From contig OMXX01000058.1 of assembly GCA_900315105.1 (NCBI GenBank), forward strand, positions 1-40,289: a stretch of 40,289 bases of DNA, read 5' to 3'. The position numbers were made by a program, and so were the translations under genes. Below are positions 34,418-40,289 of the stretch, in pieces. The DNA comes from an uncultured Prevotellaceae bacterium. Its GTDB lineage: Bacteria; Bacteroidota; Bacteroidia; Bacteroidales; Bacteroidaceae. Under the pieces are notes generated by a model that saw nothing but the letters and a program-made list of their open reading frames with translations, searched no databases and had not been told where the DNA came from. Position 1 is the stretch's first letter, and every line of letters begins with the position of its first letter.

Positions 34418-34754
34418 TGCCGCGAGCGGGACTCGAACCCGCACGACCGTTTCGGGTCAAGGGATTTTCATACTACTTCTGCTTTTACACAGACCATCTC
34501 CGTGAGATGTTGTAGTCTGGACTATTTCTTCACCATGTCCCTACGGATTTAGGTGTTGCCTGTATAGTCTCTACGCCATTTATCAGCCTTAGCTGAACTT
34601 AGTGAGCCATCGCCAAAGTCTATGTCACCACAGACGAGGTTTCTGTTTGTTAGGGCAATTCTACACCATCAGTTTCCCGATGTGCACTCTTGTTTAGTCC
34701 TCATGTCGAGAACCCGTTAAAGTCCCTCGTGTCTACCAATTCCACCATTGCGGC
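34418..34754 (-). tRNA. tRNA-Leu(UAA) interrupted by a group I intron
   Basis: Exons are 34720..34754 (35 nt) and 34418..34468 (51 nt) on the minus strand, giving an 86-nt class II tRNA. The spliced product has D arm GTG/CAC with GGTAGA, anticodon stem AGGGA/TCCCT with loop CT-TAA-AA, a long variable arm (GACC/GGTC) and T arm GCGGG/CCCGC with TTCGAGT. The discriminator base is A, as usual for leucine. The 3' CCA is not encoded. The acceptor stem GCCGCAA/TCGCGGC has one A6-C67 mismatch. The intron separates U34 from A35. Ordinary tRNA finders may miss or mis-split it. A structured leader with its own promoter precedes it. Confidence 0.92.
34469..34719 (-). ncRNA. Group I self-splicing intron in the anticodon loop
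   Basis: A 251-nt intron without an open reading frame, ending in G (34469). P1: the exon's last seven bases GGGACTT pair with GGGTTCT (34715..34709), with the splice-site U-G pair. P3: GGTGT/ACACC (34667..34663, 34556..34552). P4: TTGCC/GGCGA (34658..34654, 34614..34610). P7: GACTAT/ATAGTC (34569..34564, 34525..34520), in an R-like GTAGAGACTATA and an S-like AAGAAATAGTCC. P9: CAGAC/GTCTG stacked on CATCTC/GAGATG (34519..34490). The P element AATTGC and Q-like AATCCGTAG are present. Position and size match the tRNA-Leu(UAA) introns of cyanobacteria and plastids. The exact subgroup was not determined. Confidence 0.92.
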
Positions 34755-34784
34755 TTGTGGATAGTCTGAACAAATCGAATGCTT

Positions 34785-34855
34785 CCTCGTGCGAGAAAAA
34801 TAGGGTTTGTCGCTCGCAGAGCGGCGCCCGTCTCTGATTTTCGAGCGCAAAGTTA
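34785..34855 (-). promoter_or_regulatory. Promoter and structured leader of tRNA-Leu (copy C of shared leader motif)
   Basis: The minus strand has TAACTTTG (complement of 34848..34855), then GCGCTCGAAAAT. The stems are AAAAT/ATTTT, outer GGG/CCC, an internal loop of CGC opposite ACAAA and inner CGCTC/GAGCG (34811..34823), ending TCGCACGA. The layout equals the xerD and metG leaders with different stem bases. It ends about 30 nt before the tRNA 5' end. Confidence 0.65.
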
Positions 34856-34970
34856 CTGCTTTTACGATAAAAAAAAGAATAGTGTCCGTATAAATGTCCG
34901 TTTCTTAACTTTTTTTAGTTATATCTCAAATACAATAACTATTAACGTGAGTTATATGACTTGCGATATT

Positions 34971-35384
34971 TCACCAACCCTCTACCTCAACATCATCATC
35001 CAATTTTGACAATATCCTTAGTGTACGGAAAGCAATAACCAGATTTGTTAGCGCCACAAGCAATAAAAGGATAACGAACAAAGCGGCAAACCCCAAACTA
35101 TGCCCATGAATAAAAATATATTCATATTCTAATAATGCCATTGCCCCCGCAAACATTATTGTAAGGCATGAATATAAAGCCAGACTTATAGCTCCAAGTT
35201 TCTTCATTCTGTTTAAGCCAAGAACATAACATGCTATTGAAACGATAAGCCATATATCAACCAATAGTTTGCCAGGATGATGCCAACCTAATATAAATAA
35301 TGAACCAATCCATTGAACATTCCACCATACGATGATGAAACGCTCACTCTTGACAAATTTCCAAATACTATCCTTTGAAACCAT
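34971..35384 (-). CDS. Small four-helix membrane protein, unknown family
   Basis: About 137 residues from the ATG at 35384. A GTG at 35411 is possible but lies in a spacer-type repeat (CTTTGTGACTTTGTGTC), so it is rejected. The protein has four hydrophobic segments (WNVQWIGSLFILGW, LLVDIWLIVSIACYVLGL, AISLALYSCLTIMFAGAMALLEY, GFAALFVILLLLVALTNLVIAF; each a single helix) and a short acidic tail DDDVEVEGW. No motif or family was recognised. It is oriented toward the tRNA-Leu promoter, and no terminator is evident in the gap. Confidence 0.6.
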   Translation of the reverse strand: MVSKDSIWKFVKSERFIIVWWNVQWIGSLFILGWHHPGKLLVDIWLIVSIACYVLGLNRMKKLGAISLALYSCLTIMFAGAMALLEYEYIFIHGHSLGFAALFVILLLLVALTNLVIAFRTLRILSKLDDDVEVEGW

Positions 35385-35449
35385 TAAATCAAAAAATAAA
35401 CGCAAAGACACAAAGTCACAAAGTTTTTTTCTTGAACACGGAAAGCACG

Positions 35450-35745
35450 AAAGAAACGGAATATTTTTGGCAGCAAGCTGCTTTTAACTGACGATAATTA
35501 CCAATCTTACCAATCTTCATCCAATAAGAAATGAGTATTTATGGAAAAAGATTGCGCAGATTGGGAACTTGCTTTAGCTTGTTGAGCCTTAGCGAAAAAT
35601 TATTGTCAGTTCAAGCAACGAAGTTGCGTCATAATATTTTTTCTGGAACAAATTTTCTGGCCATCGTCGCTAATTTTTGTTCCGAAACCAGCAGCTTGCT
35701 GCTAAGAATTTACTGTCTTATTTTTGCTGCTAATTTGCTTTCCGA
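35450..35745. repeat. Dispersed palindromic repeats related to the 41-bp-TIR element
   Basis: The 32 nt at 35565..35596 are identical to 5386..5417 inside the element near metG. The surroundings also match in kind: GCAGCAAGCTGC (35471) with its inverted partner GCAGCTTGCTGC (35691), AGCAACGAAGTTGCG (35613) and TTTTCTGGCCATCGTC (35652). Terminal 41-bp repeats were not found here, so this is a decayed or rearranged relative. No gene is supported in 35385..35770. Confidence 0.65.
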
Positions 35746-35770
35746 AAAACACCAATTTGCTTTCCAGACC

Positions 35771-35932
35771 TCAATACTCATCCGCGTCATCCGCGTCGAT
35801 GCCACCGAAATATTCCTTGGAATCTAATTCCTTAGGCTCTTTTGTATTAACAGGGATCGTACTTGTCTGGATAAGTAATGAGTCACCCATCTTCTCTACA
35901 AATATTCTCGGAGTAATATATTTTTTATTCAT
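35771..35932 (-). CDS. 53-residue small protein of the Bacteroidota short acidic-tail type
   Basis: An ATG-started frame of 53 codons. The peptide begins MNKKYITPRIFVEKMGDSLL and ends in an acidic stretch, GGIDADDADEY. Small proteins of this layout (a K-Y-x-x-P-x-I/V start, a central hydrophobic/Ser-Thr part, and an acidic C-terminus) are common in Prevotella and Bacteroides and have no assigned function that I know. It lies downstream of the BspA-like genes on the same strand, separated from them by a GC-rich miniature element. No promoter of its own was identified, partly because the element occupies the upstream region. Confidence 0.65.
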   Translation of the reverse strand: MNKKYITPRIFVEKMGDSLLIQTSTIPVNTKEPKELDSKEYFGGIDADDADEY

Positions 35933-35952
35933 TTCTTACAGTTTAAGAGTTT

Positions 35953-36087
35953 CGGCCTCTCCCCCCGCCCTCCCCCGTAGGGAGGGGGCCGATTCGATAA
36001 TGGGGGGTAGCCGCAAATTTTAAGTTATCAAGTTTGCCTTTTGCCTTCCGGCTCCCTCCCTACGGGGGAGGGCGGGGGGAGAGGCCG
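35953..36087. repeat. GC-rich miniature inverted-repeat element (compact copy)
   Basis: Arms of about 39 nt (35953..35991 and 36049..36087) are reverse complements with one mismatch, beginning GGCCTCTCCCCCCGCCC. The central 57 nt are unrelated A+T-rich sequence. It lacks the 34-nt hairpin module that copies at 7891 and 39449 carry, so it may represent the uninterrupted form. It lies 3 nt from the stop codon of the adjacent BspA-like gene and may act as its transcript end. Confidence 0.8.
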
Positions 36088-36090
36088 TCT

Positions 36091-37512
36091 TTATTTTACA
36101 ACGAACTTCTTTCCATTCTTCACATAAACACCTGGCTTGAGGTTATTCTCGCTAACCTTTCTGCCGTTCAGGTCGTAGAGCTGGGTGTTATCTGACTGGT
36201 GCTGGATGTTAGCCACGCCTGTTGTCTCTTCCTCGTCCAACACCTTGAGGGTGATAACCTTTGCACGATCATGGGAAGAAGGACGATATGAACGGGTTTC
36301 CACCACCATAAACCAGCGGAAAGGCTTGAGGTCAGAGCCGTTGCTCATTACAAGCTCGCCACCACCCATAGCGTAATACCCATACTCTGCCAAGGTCTCA
36401 TACGGGATGGTGTTGTAAGTACCTACGAAGAAGAATGTTGCAGTAGTGGTAGAGCAATCCACATAACTCTCTTCAGGAGCAGCATATACGGTTGTATTCT
36501 TAACGAAGAAAGTCTTCTTGCCCTTAGTCTTAGCCCTGATGAGATATGGGGCGTTAGGCTGGGTAGAACCGCTCTTCATCTTTATTATCTCCAGTTCTGT
36601 CTCGTCAATCACGCCGTCATCATCATTATCCCTCTGGATAATACCGTTGATATAAGCCATCTCGAAATCATCCTTCCAGTCCTCGTATTTCAAAGAGAAA
36701 GGAAGATATATTGCCTGCCAGTTCACATTAGTGAAATTACGGGTATAGAAAGCAGCAACACCTTCAGCATCTGACTCTCTGGTATATGCCTCATCATCCG
36801 CCAGAATTATTGCTCCCTTTACTTTTGAGCTCAAGCCTCCCAACTTTTTCTTATAGTCCTCTATGCTATTTGCAGGAACATATACAGAGACATTCTCATT
36901 GGGAGCCTTAAAAACATTTTCCAAAGAATTAGGAGGATTACTTCCCTTAAAAGTAATAGAGGTGAGAGCTGGTAAAGCATAGAAAGCCTCTTTTGCAATA
37001 TCCGTCACAGAGTTGCCAATTGTGACTGAGGCGAGTTCGTAGCAATTATAGAAAGCTTGCTTTCCAATACTCGTTACAGAATTAGGGATTTCGATTGAAG
37101 TGAGATGATCGCAAAGAGAGAAAGCTTGCTCTTCTATACTCGTTACAGAGTTAGGGATTTCGATTGAGGGGAGATTCTTGCATTCTACGAAAGCACGAAC
37201 TCCAATACTCTTTACAGTGTTCGGAATTTCGACTGAGGTGAGATTCCGGCAGCCACCGAAAGCAAGATCTCCAATACGCGTCACACCTTTTTTGATTACA
37301 ATCTTCTTGATTCTATCACGTTGACGATCCCAAGGAGTTTCTCCTTCGTCATAATTTGACATATCGCCACCTTTTTCTTTTGATACAGTTAACGTACCAT
37401 CAACTGACAGATACCACTCCATACCATCAGGTTCACTTTCCCATTTATTTTCCGCATGAATTGCGGAGAATGAGAAAAGACATAATAAAATAAGTAATAA
37501 ATTCTTTTTCAT
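36091..37512 (-). CDS. BspA-like leucine-rich-repeat surface protein with C-terminal tail
   Basis: A 473-residue secreted protein with a signal peptide (ends FSFSAIHA). An N-terminal strand region (WYLSVDGTLTVS) leads into four to five 23-residue LRR_5/BspA repeats (consensus LTSIEIPNSVTSIG..AF..C) from about residue 80 to 190. The cap SNPPNSLENVF and VSVYVPANSIEDYKKKL follows. A beta-rich domain of about 210 residues contains NWQAIYLPFSLKYEDWKDDFE (core YLPFSLKYEDW) and an acidic D-x-D-D-D-G-x-x-D loop (NDDDGVIDETE) that may bind calcium. The last ~40 residues, GVANIQ...YDLNGRKV...LKPGVYVKNGKKF, resemble short type IX secretion sorting tails; this is an inference. One of three tandem paralogues. 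Confidence 0.88.
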   Translation of the reverse strand: MKKNLLLILLCLFSFSAIHAENKWESEPDGMEWYLSVDGTLTVSKEKGGDMSNYDEGETPWDRQRDRIKKIVIKKGVTRIGDLAFGGCRNLTSVEIPNTVKSIGVRAFVECKNLPSIEIPNSVTSIEEQAFSLCDHLTSIEIPNSVTSIGKQAFYNCYELASVTIGNSVTDIAKEAFYALPALTSITFKGSNPPNSLENVFKAPNENVSVYVPANSIEDYKKKLGGLSSKVKGAIILADDEAYTRESDAEGVAAFYTRNFTNVNWQAIYLPFSLKYEDWKDDFEMAYINGIIQRDNDDDGVIDETELEIIKMKSGSTQPNAPYLIRAKTKGKKTFFVKNTTVYAAPEESYVDCSTTTATFFFVGTYNTIPYETLAEYGYYAMGGGELVMSNGSDLKPFRWFMVVETRSYRPSSHDRAKVITLKVLDEEETTGVANIQHQSDNTQLYDLNGRKVSENNLKPGVYVKNGKKFVVK

Positions 37513-37621
37513 ATTTTTTTAAAGGTTTAATGGTTTATAGGTTTTAAGGTTTTCAGGTCGGAAGGGTTATAGCGATGCAGACCTTGCAACCCTATAACCT
37601 TCTAACCTCATAACCTGTGAA
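37513..37621. repeat. Palindromic spacer between BspA-like paralogues
   Basis: AAGGGTTATAG (about 37563) and CTATAACCTT (about 37592) form an inverted repeat around GCAGACCTTGCAA. The flanks are tandem variations of GGTTT/AACCT words. No promoter of the TAnnTTTG type was seen, which supports co-transcription of the flanking genes. Confidence 0.5.
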
Positions 37622-39421
37622 TTACTTCACCACAACTTTCCTTCCGTTCTTGACATACATTCCCGGCTTGAGGTTATTCTCATTCACCCTTCTGCCGTTA
37701 AGGTCGTAGGTCTGGGTGTTAGGAGATGCGTGTTGGATGTTAGCTATGCCAGTAGTCTCTTCACCAACCACTCTGATAGAGATCTCCTTTGCCGTATTAT
37801 TCTTTATGCCATAAACAGATTCACGTTCATCCATCTTCATAAACCAACGATAAGGGAGCAGGAAAGAGTTTCCTTCAATGATATTGCGTCCATAACCATC
37901 CAAAACGTAACAGTTATGATAAGCCCCTATACCAGAGAAATTCATCACTTTGTAAGTGCCTGTAAATGTGAACAGCTCGGTAGTGGTAGAACATTCAATA
38001 CTGTTCGCCTTTGACTCATATAAAGTCGTATTTTCTATGGATAGCGTCTTCTCGCCTGGAGTTTTTGCCCTAATGAGATAAGGGGTGTTAGGGTAAATAA
38101 CAGAATCGTCATTCGTCATTTTTACAACCTCCAATTCGGTTCTGTTTATACTTCCTATATTATAATCATCATACTGGCGAATGCCATTTATACGAGCCAC
38201 CTCGAAATCATCCTTCCAATCCTCGTATTTCAAAGAGAAAGGAAGATATATTGCCTGCCAATTCGTATTAGTGAAATTTCGGGTATAGGAAACATCGGCA
38301 TCATCTATCTGTGAATTCTGGGTATATGACCTATTATCATTCAAGAATAATTGTTTTGGATTTGCTTGTACATTTGATACCCCCAAACCTTCAAAAGCAC
38401 TCTTATATGCCTCTATGCTATTAGCTGGAACATATACGGGGATGGTGTTATTAACATCCCGAAAAACATATTCTCCAAACTCAGGAGGTGTACTTCCCTT
38501 AAAAGTTATAGAAGCGATATTCTTGCAAGCAAAAGCAAATCCTCCAACACTCGTCACAGAATTACCAATTGTGACAGAGGTAAGAGCTTTACACCCCAAA
38601 AAAGCTTGATCTCCAATACTCGTCACGGAGTTCGGGATTTCAACAGAGGTGAGACTTCTGCAATTACAAAAAGCATTATTTCCAATACTCGTTACAGAGT
38701 TTGGAATTTCGACTGATGTAAGAGCTTCGCAATTATAGAAAGCATGATTGCCAATACTCGTCACAGAGTTCGGAATGACAGTATTTTTGCACCCCAAAAT
38801 CAGCCTATTGGTATTCGTCTCTATTATTGCATTACAATTGTCTCTGCTGTCATATTTTGCATTTCCTTTTTCTACAGTTATTGAGGTGAGGCCTGAGCAA
38901 TGATCAAAAGCACAATTTCCAATACTCGTTACAGAGTTAGGAATTTCGACAGAGGTGAGATTCCTACAGCCAAGGAAAGCTTCCTTTCCAATACTCGTCA
39001 CAGAGTTAGGAATTTCGACAGAGACGAGATGATTGCAGAAATAGAAAGCCCCATCTCCAATACTTGTCACAGAAGCTGGAATGACAAATGTAGTATAATG
39101 ACAAAGTTCGCCACAGTCATAGAAAGCATAATCTCTAATACTTGTTACAGAGTTCGGAATTGTAACTGAGGTAAGCCAGTTACAGCGATAGAAAGCATTT
39201 TTTCCAATATTCGTCACACCGTCTGTGATTACAACCCTATAGATTTCGTTACATTGAGAAAACCAAGGAGCATCTTCAGGTTCATAATCAGGCATATCGC
39301 CTGTTCCTGATATGGTCAACGTACCACCTTCCAATTTCCAATCAAAATCAGCCGCCACCTCCGCATGAATTGCTGAGAATGAGAAAAGGCAGAATAAAAG
39401 AAGTAGTAAATTCTTTAGCAT
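37622..39421 (-). CDS. BspA-like leucine-rich-repeat surface protein, long copy
   Basis: A 599-residue secreted protein with a signal peptide (MLKNLLLLLFCLFSFSAIHA). The lead-in GTLTISGTGDMPDYEPED is shared with the short copy at 2883. About ten LRR_5/BspA repeats follow, interrupted once by an extended segment (ITVEKGNAKYDSRDNCNAI, NRLILGCKNTVIPNSV), a known feature of BspA proteins. The cap STPPEFGEYVF leads to IPVYVPANSIEAYKSAF, then the beta-rich domain (YLPFSLKYEDW; DDYNIGSINRTE in place of the acidic loop). The tail GIANIQ...YDLNGRRVNENNLKPGMYVKNGRK closes the protein. BspA homologues mediate adhesion and coaggregation. The tail is nearly identical at the DNA level to the partial copy at 39648. 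Confidence 0.9.
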   Translation of the reverse strand: MLKNLLLLLFCLFSFSAIHAEVAADFDWKLEGGTLTISGTGDMPDYEPEDAPWFSQCNEIYRVVITDGVTNIGKNAFYRCNWLTSVTIPNSVTSIRDYAFYDCGELCHYTTFVIPASVTSIGDGAFYFCNHLVSVEIPNSVTSIGKEAFLGCRNLTSVEIPNSVTSIGNCAFDHCSGLTSITVEKGNAKYDSRDNCNAIIETNTNRLILGCKNTVIPNSVTSIGNHAFYNCEALTSVEIPNSVTSIGNNAFCNCRSLTSVEIPNSVTSIGDQAFLGCKALTSVTIGNSVTSVGGFAFACKNIASITFKGSTPPEFGEYVFRDVNNTIPVYVPANSIEAYKSAFEGLGVSNVQANPKQLFLNDNRSYTQNSQIDDADVSYTRNFTNTNWQAIYLPFSLKYEDWKDDFEVARINGIRQYDDYNIGSINRTELEVVKMTNDDSVIYPNTPYLIRAKTPGEKTLSIENTTLYESKANSIECSTTTELFTFTGTYKVMNFSGIGAYHNCYVLDGYGRNIIEGNSFLLPYRWFMKMDERESVYGIKNNTAKEISIRVVGEETTGIANIQHASPNTQTYDLNGRRVNENNLKPGMYVKNGRKVVVK

Positions 39422-39448
39422 TTTCTTCAGGTTTAAGGGTTAGGAATC

Positions 39449-39646
39449 GGCCTCTCCCCCCGCTTTGCACATACTCCGATGTTATCAACATCGAACTTCC
39501 CTCCGTAGAGAGGAAGCCGGAGAACCCAATTTCAATTAACAAATAACAATTAACATGCCTTTCGCGATTATACAATCAAACATCAGGTCACATACTCCGA
39601 TGTTATTAACATCGGACTACCCGTTTGGGAAGGCTTGGTTAGGCTT
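39449..39646. repeat. GC-rich miniature element, truncated copy with two hairpin modules
   Basis: It starts GGCCTCTCCCCCCGC like the other two copies and shares AACAATTAACATGCCTTTCGCGATT and GGGAAGGCTTGGTTAGGCTT with the metG-argS copy (7891..8120). The right terminal repeat is missing; the stop codon of the next gene follows directly. It carries two copies of the 34-nt hairpin module, 39468..39501 and 39589..39622. The second interrupts a CCTTCCC...GGGAAGG stem that is intact at 8026..8042. Confidence 0.7.
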
Positions 39647-39647
39647 T

Positions 39648-40289
39648 TTATTTGATTACAAACTTCCTTCCGTTCTTGACATACATTCCCGGCTTGAGGT
39701 TATTCTCATTCACCCTTCTGCCGTTAAGGTCGTAGGTCTGGGTATTAGGAGATGTGAGTTGGATGTTAGCTATGCCAGTAGTCTCTTCACCAACCACTCT
39801 GATAGAAATCTCCTTTGCAGTATTATTGTTATTTATGCCATAAGCAGAATCACGGTTTTCCCTCGTCATATACCAACGATAAGGACCAATGTTACTTAGG
39901 GTAGTAATCTCCTCACTTAGATTACCTTCATACATAACGTAATTTTTGCCATTTGCCAATTGCGGAATAGACCAAACAGACAGTTTCTTGTAGAGACCTG
40001 TAAAGATGAAACTTTCGGTAGTGGTTGTACATTCAATATGATTCACAGCTGCCTCATAGACCGTTGTATTTTCTACGGATATCGTCTTCTTGCCTGAATT
40101 CTTTGCCTTGATGAGATAAGGAGTATTAGGCTCAATAACAGAATTGTCATTCTTCATTTTTACAAACTCCAATATGGTCCTGTCTATATCTCCATCATCA
40201 TTATCGTCATACTGGTGAATACCATTTATACGAGCCACCTCGAAATCATCCTTCCAGTCCTCGTATTTCAAAGAGAATGGAATATATAG
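39648..40289 (-). CDS. C-terminal part of a third tandem BspA-like protein (5' end outside window)
   Basis: The frame is open to the window edge; the first visible codons encode LYIPFSLKYEDW, the start of the beta-rich domain seen in both neighbours. About 213 residues are visible. They include an acidic DDNDDGDIDRT loop, aromatic strands (SFIFTGLYKK), and the tail GIANIQLTSPNTQTYDLNGR then NNLKPGMYVKNGRKFVIK. The repeat region presumably lies beyond the window. DNA encoding the last 70 or so residues is almost the same as in the 37622 gene, so the two tails are recent duplicates or have been homogenised by gene conversion. Confidence 0.88.
   Translation of the reverse strand, partial: LYIPFSLKYEDWKDDFEVARINGIHQYDDNDDGDIDRTILEFVKMKNDNSVIEPNTPYLIKAKNSGKKTISVENTTVYEAAVNHIECTTTTESFIFTGLYKKLSVWSIPQLANGKNYVMYEGNLSEEITTLSNIGPYRWYMTRENRDSAYGINNNNTAKEISIRVVGEETTGIANIQLTSPNTQTYDLNGRRVNENNLKPGMYVKNGRKFVIK

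Noticed and set aside
34418..34754. Reading the split tRNA region as a tmRNA or as two tRNA fragments
   Set aside because: The exons join to a complete tRNA-Leu(UAA), and the insert has the group I core; no tmRNA tag reading frame or tRNA-Ala-like end is present.
36900..39200. Regularly spaced ~69-nt repeats that could suggest a CRISPR or minisatellite array
   Set aside because: They are in frame and encode the 23-residue LRR repeats of the BspA-like proteins.

Overview
The window is chromosomal DNA from a member of the Bacteroidota, most likely Prevotella or a close relative. The main evidence is the promoter type: at least seven upstream regions carry a TTTG (-33) / TAnnTTTG (-7) pair, often about 19 nt apart, which is the Bacteroidota sigma pattern. 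Other evidence is the fused SecDF, methionyl-tRNA synthetase with a C-terminal tRNA-binding domain, ATP-type PEP carboxykinase, an outer-membrane beta-barrel/CarboxypepD-like receptor, and several BspA-type leucine-rich-repeat surface proteins ending in a short YDLNGR...LKPG.YV.NG.K tail. Genus assignment is an inference from these families, not from a search.

Layout. 1-5200: a nucleoside kinase with a ThrRS-like N-terminus, a REP-associated transposase sitting between inverted clusters of REP-like hairpins, a short BspA-like protein without a tail domain, and a tyrosine recombinase (XerD-like). 5200-9940: a palindromic element with perfect 41-bp terminal inverted repeats, then metG and argS separated only by a GC-rich miniature element. 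10070-14520: five genes on one strand, a TMEM43-like membrane protein, two small lipoproteins, a secreted protein and a membrane-anchored AAA+ ATPase of unknown joint function. 14560-21830: greA, a HIT hydrolase, a large outer-membrane receptor and an M16 protease. 21840-23000: a gene-free stretch with a large symmetrical palindrome. 23070-29450 (minus strand): secDF, an EEP-family membrane hydrolase, a rhomboid protease, a small outer-membrane protein and a 31-residue membrane microprotein with its own promoter and terminator. 29850-34350 (minus): pckA, a thioredoxin-fold lipoprotein without the CxxC, and an OmpA/TPR lipoprotein. 34418-34754 (minus): a tRNA-Leu(UAA) split by a 251-nt group I intron. 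34970-40289 (minus): a small membrane protein, a 53-residue peptide gene and a tandem array of BspA-like genes, the last running off the window.

The most notable things. (1) The tRNA-Leu(UAA) gene is interrupted between U34 and A35, the classical cyanobacterial/plastid position, by a group I intron with a recognisable P1, P3, P4, P7, P9 and terminal G. (2) The promoter-proximal leaders of xerD, metG and this tRNA share one structured motif whose stems covary; its presence ahead of a tRNA argues against a translational riboswitch. (3) The non-coding DNA is full of modular palindromes (REP hairpins with a conserved tail, a 34-nt hairpin inserted into larger palindromes, a 41-bp TIR element), most of which have compensatory stem changes between copies.

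Limits: all family calls were made by eye from translated sequence; no database, folding or covariance search was run.
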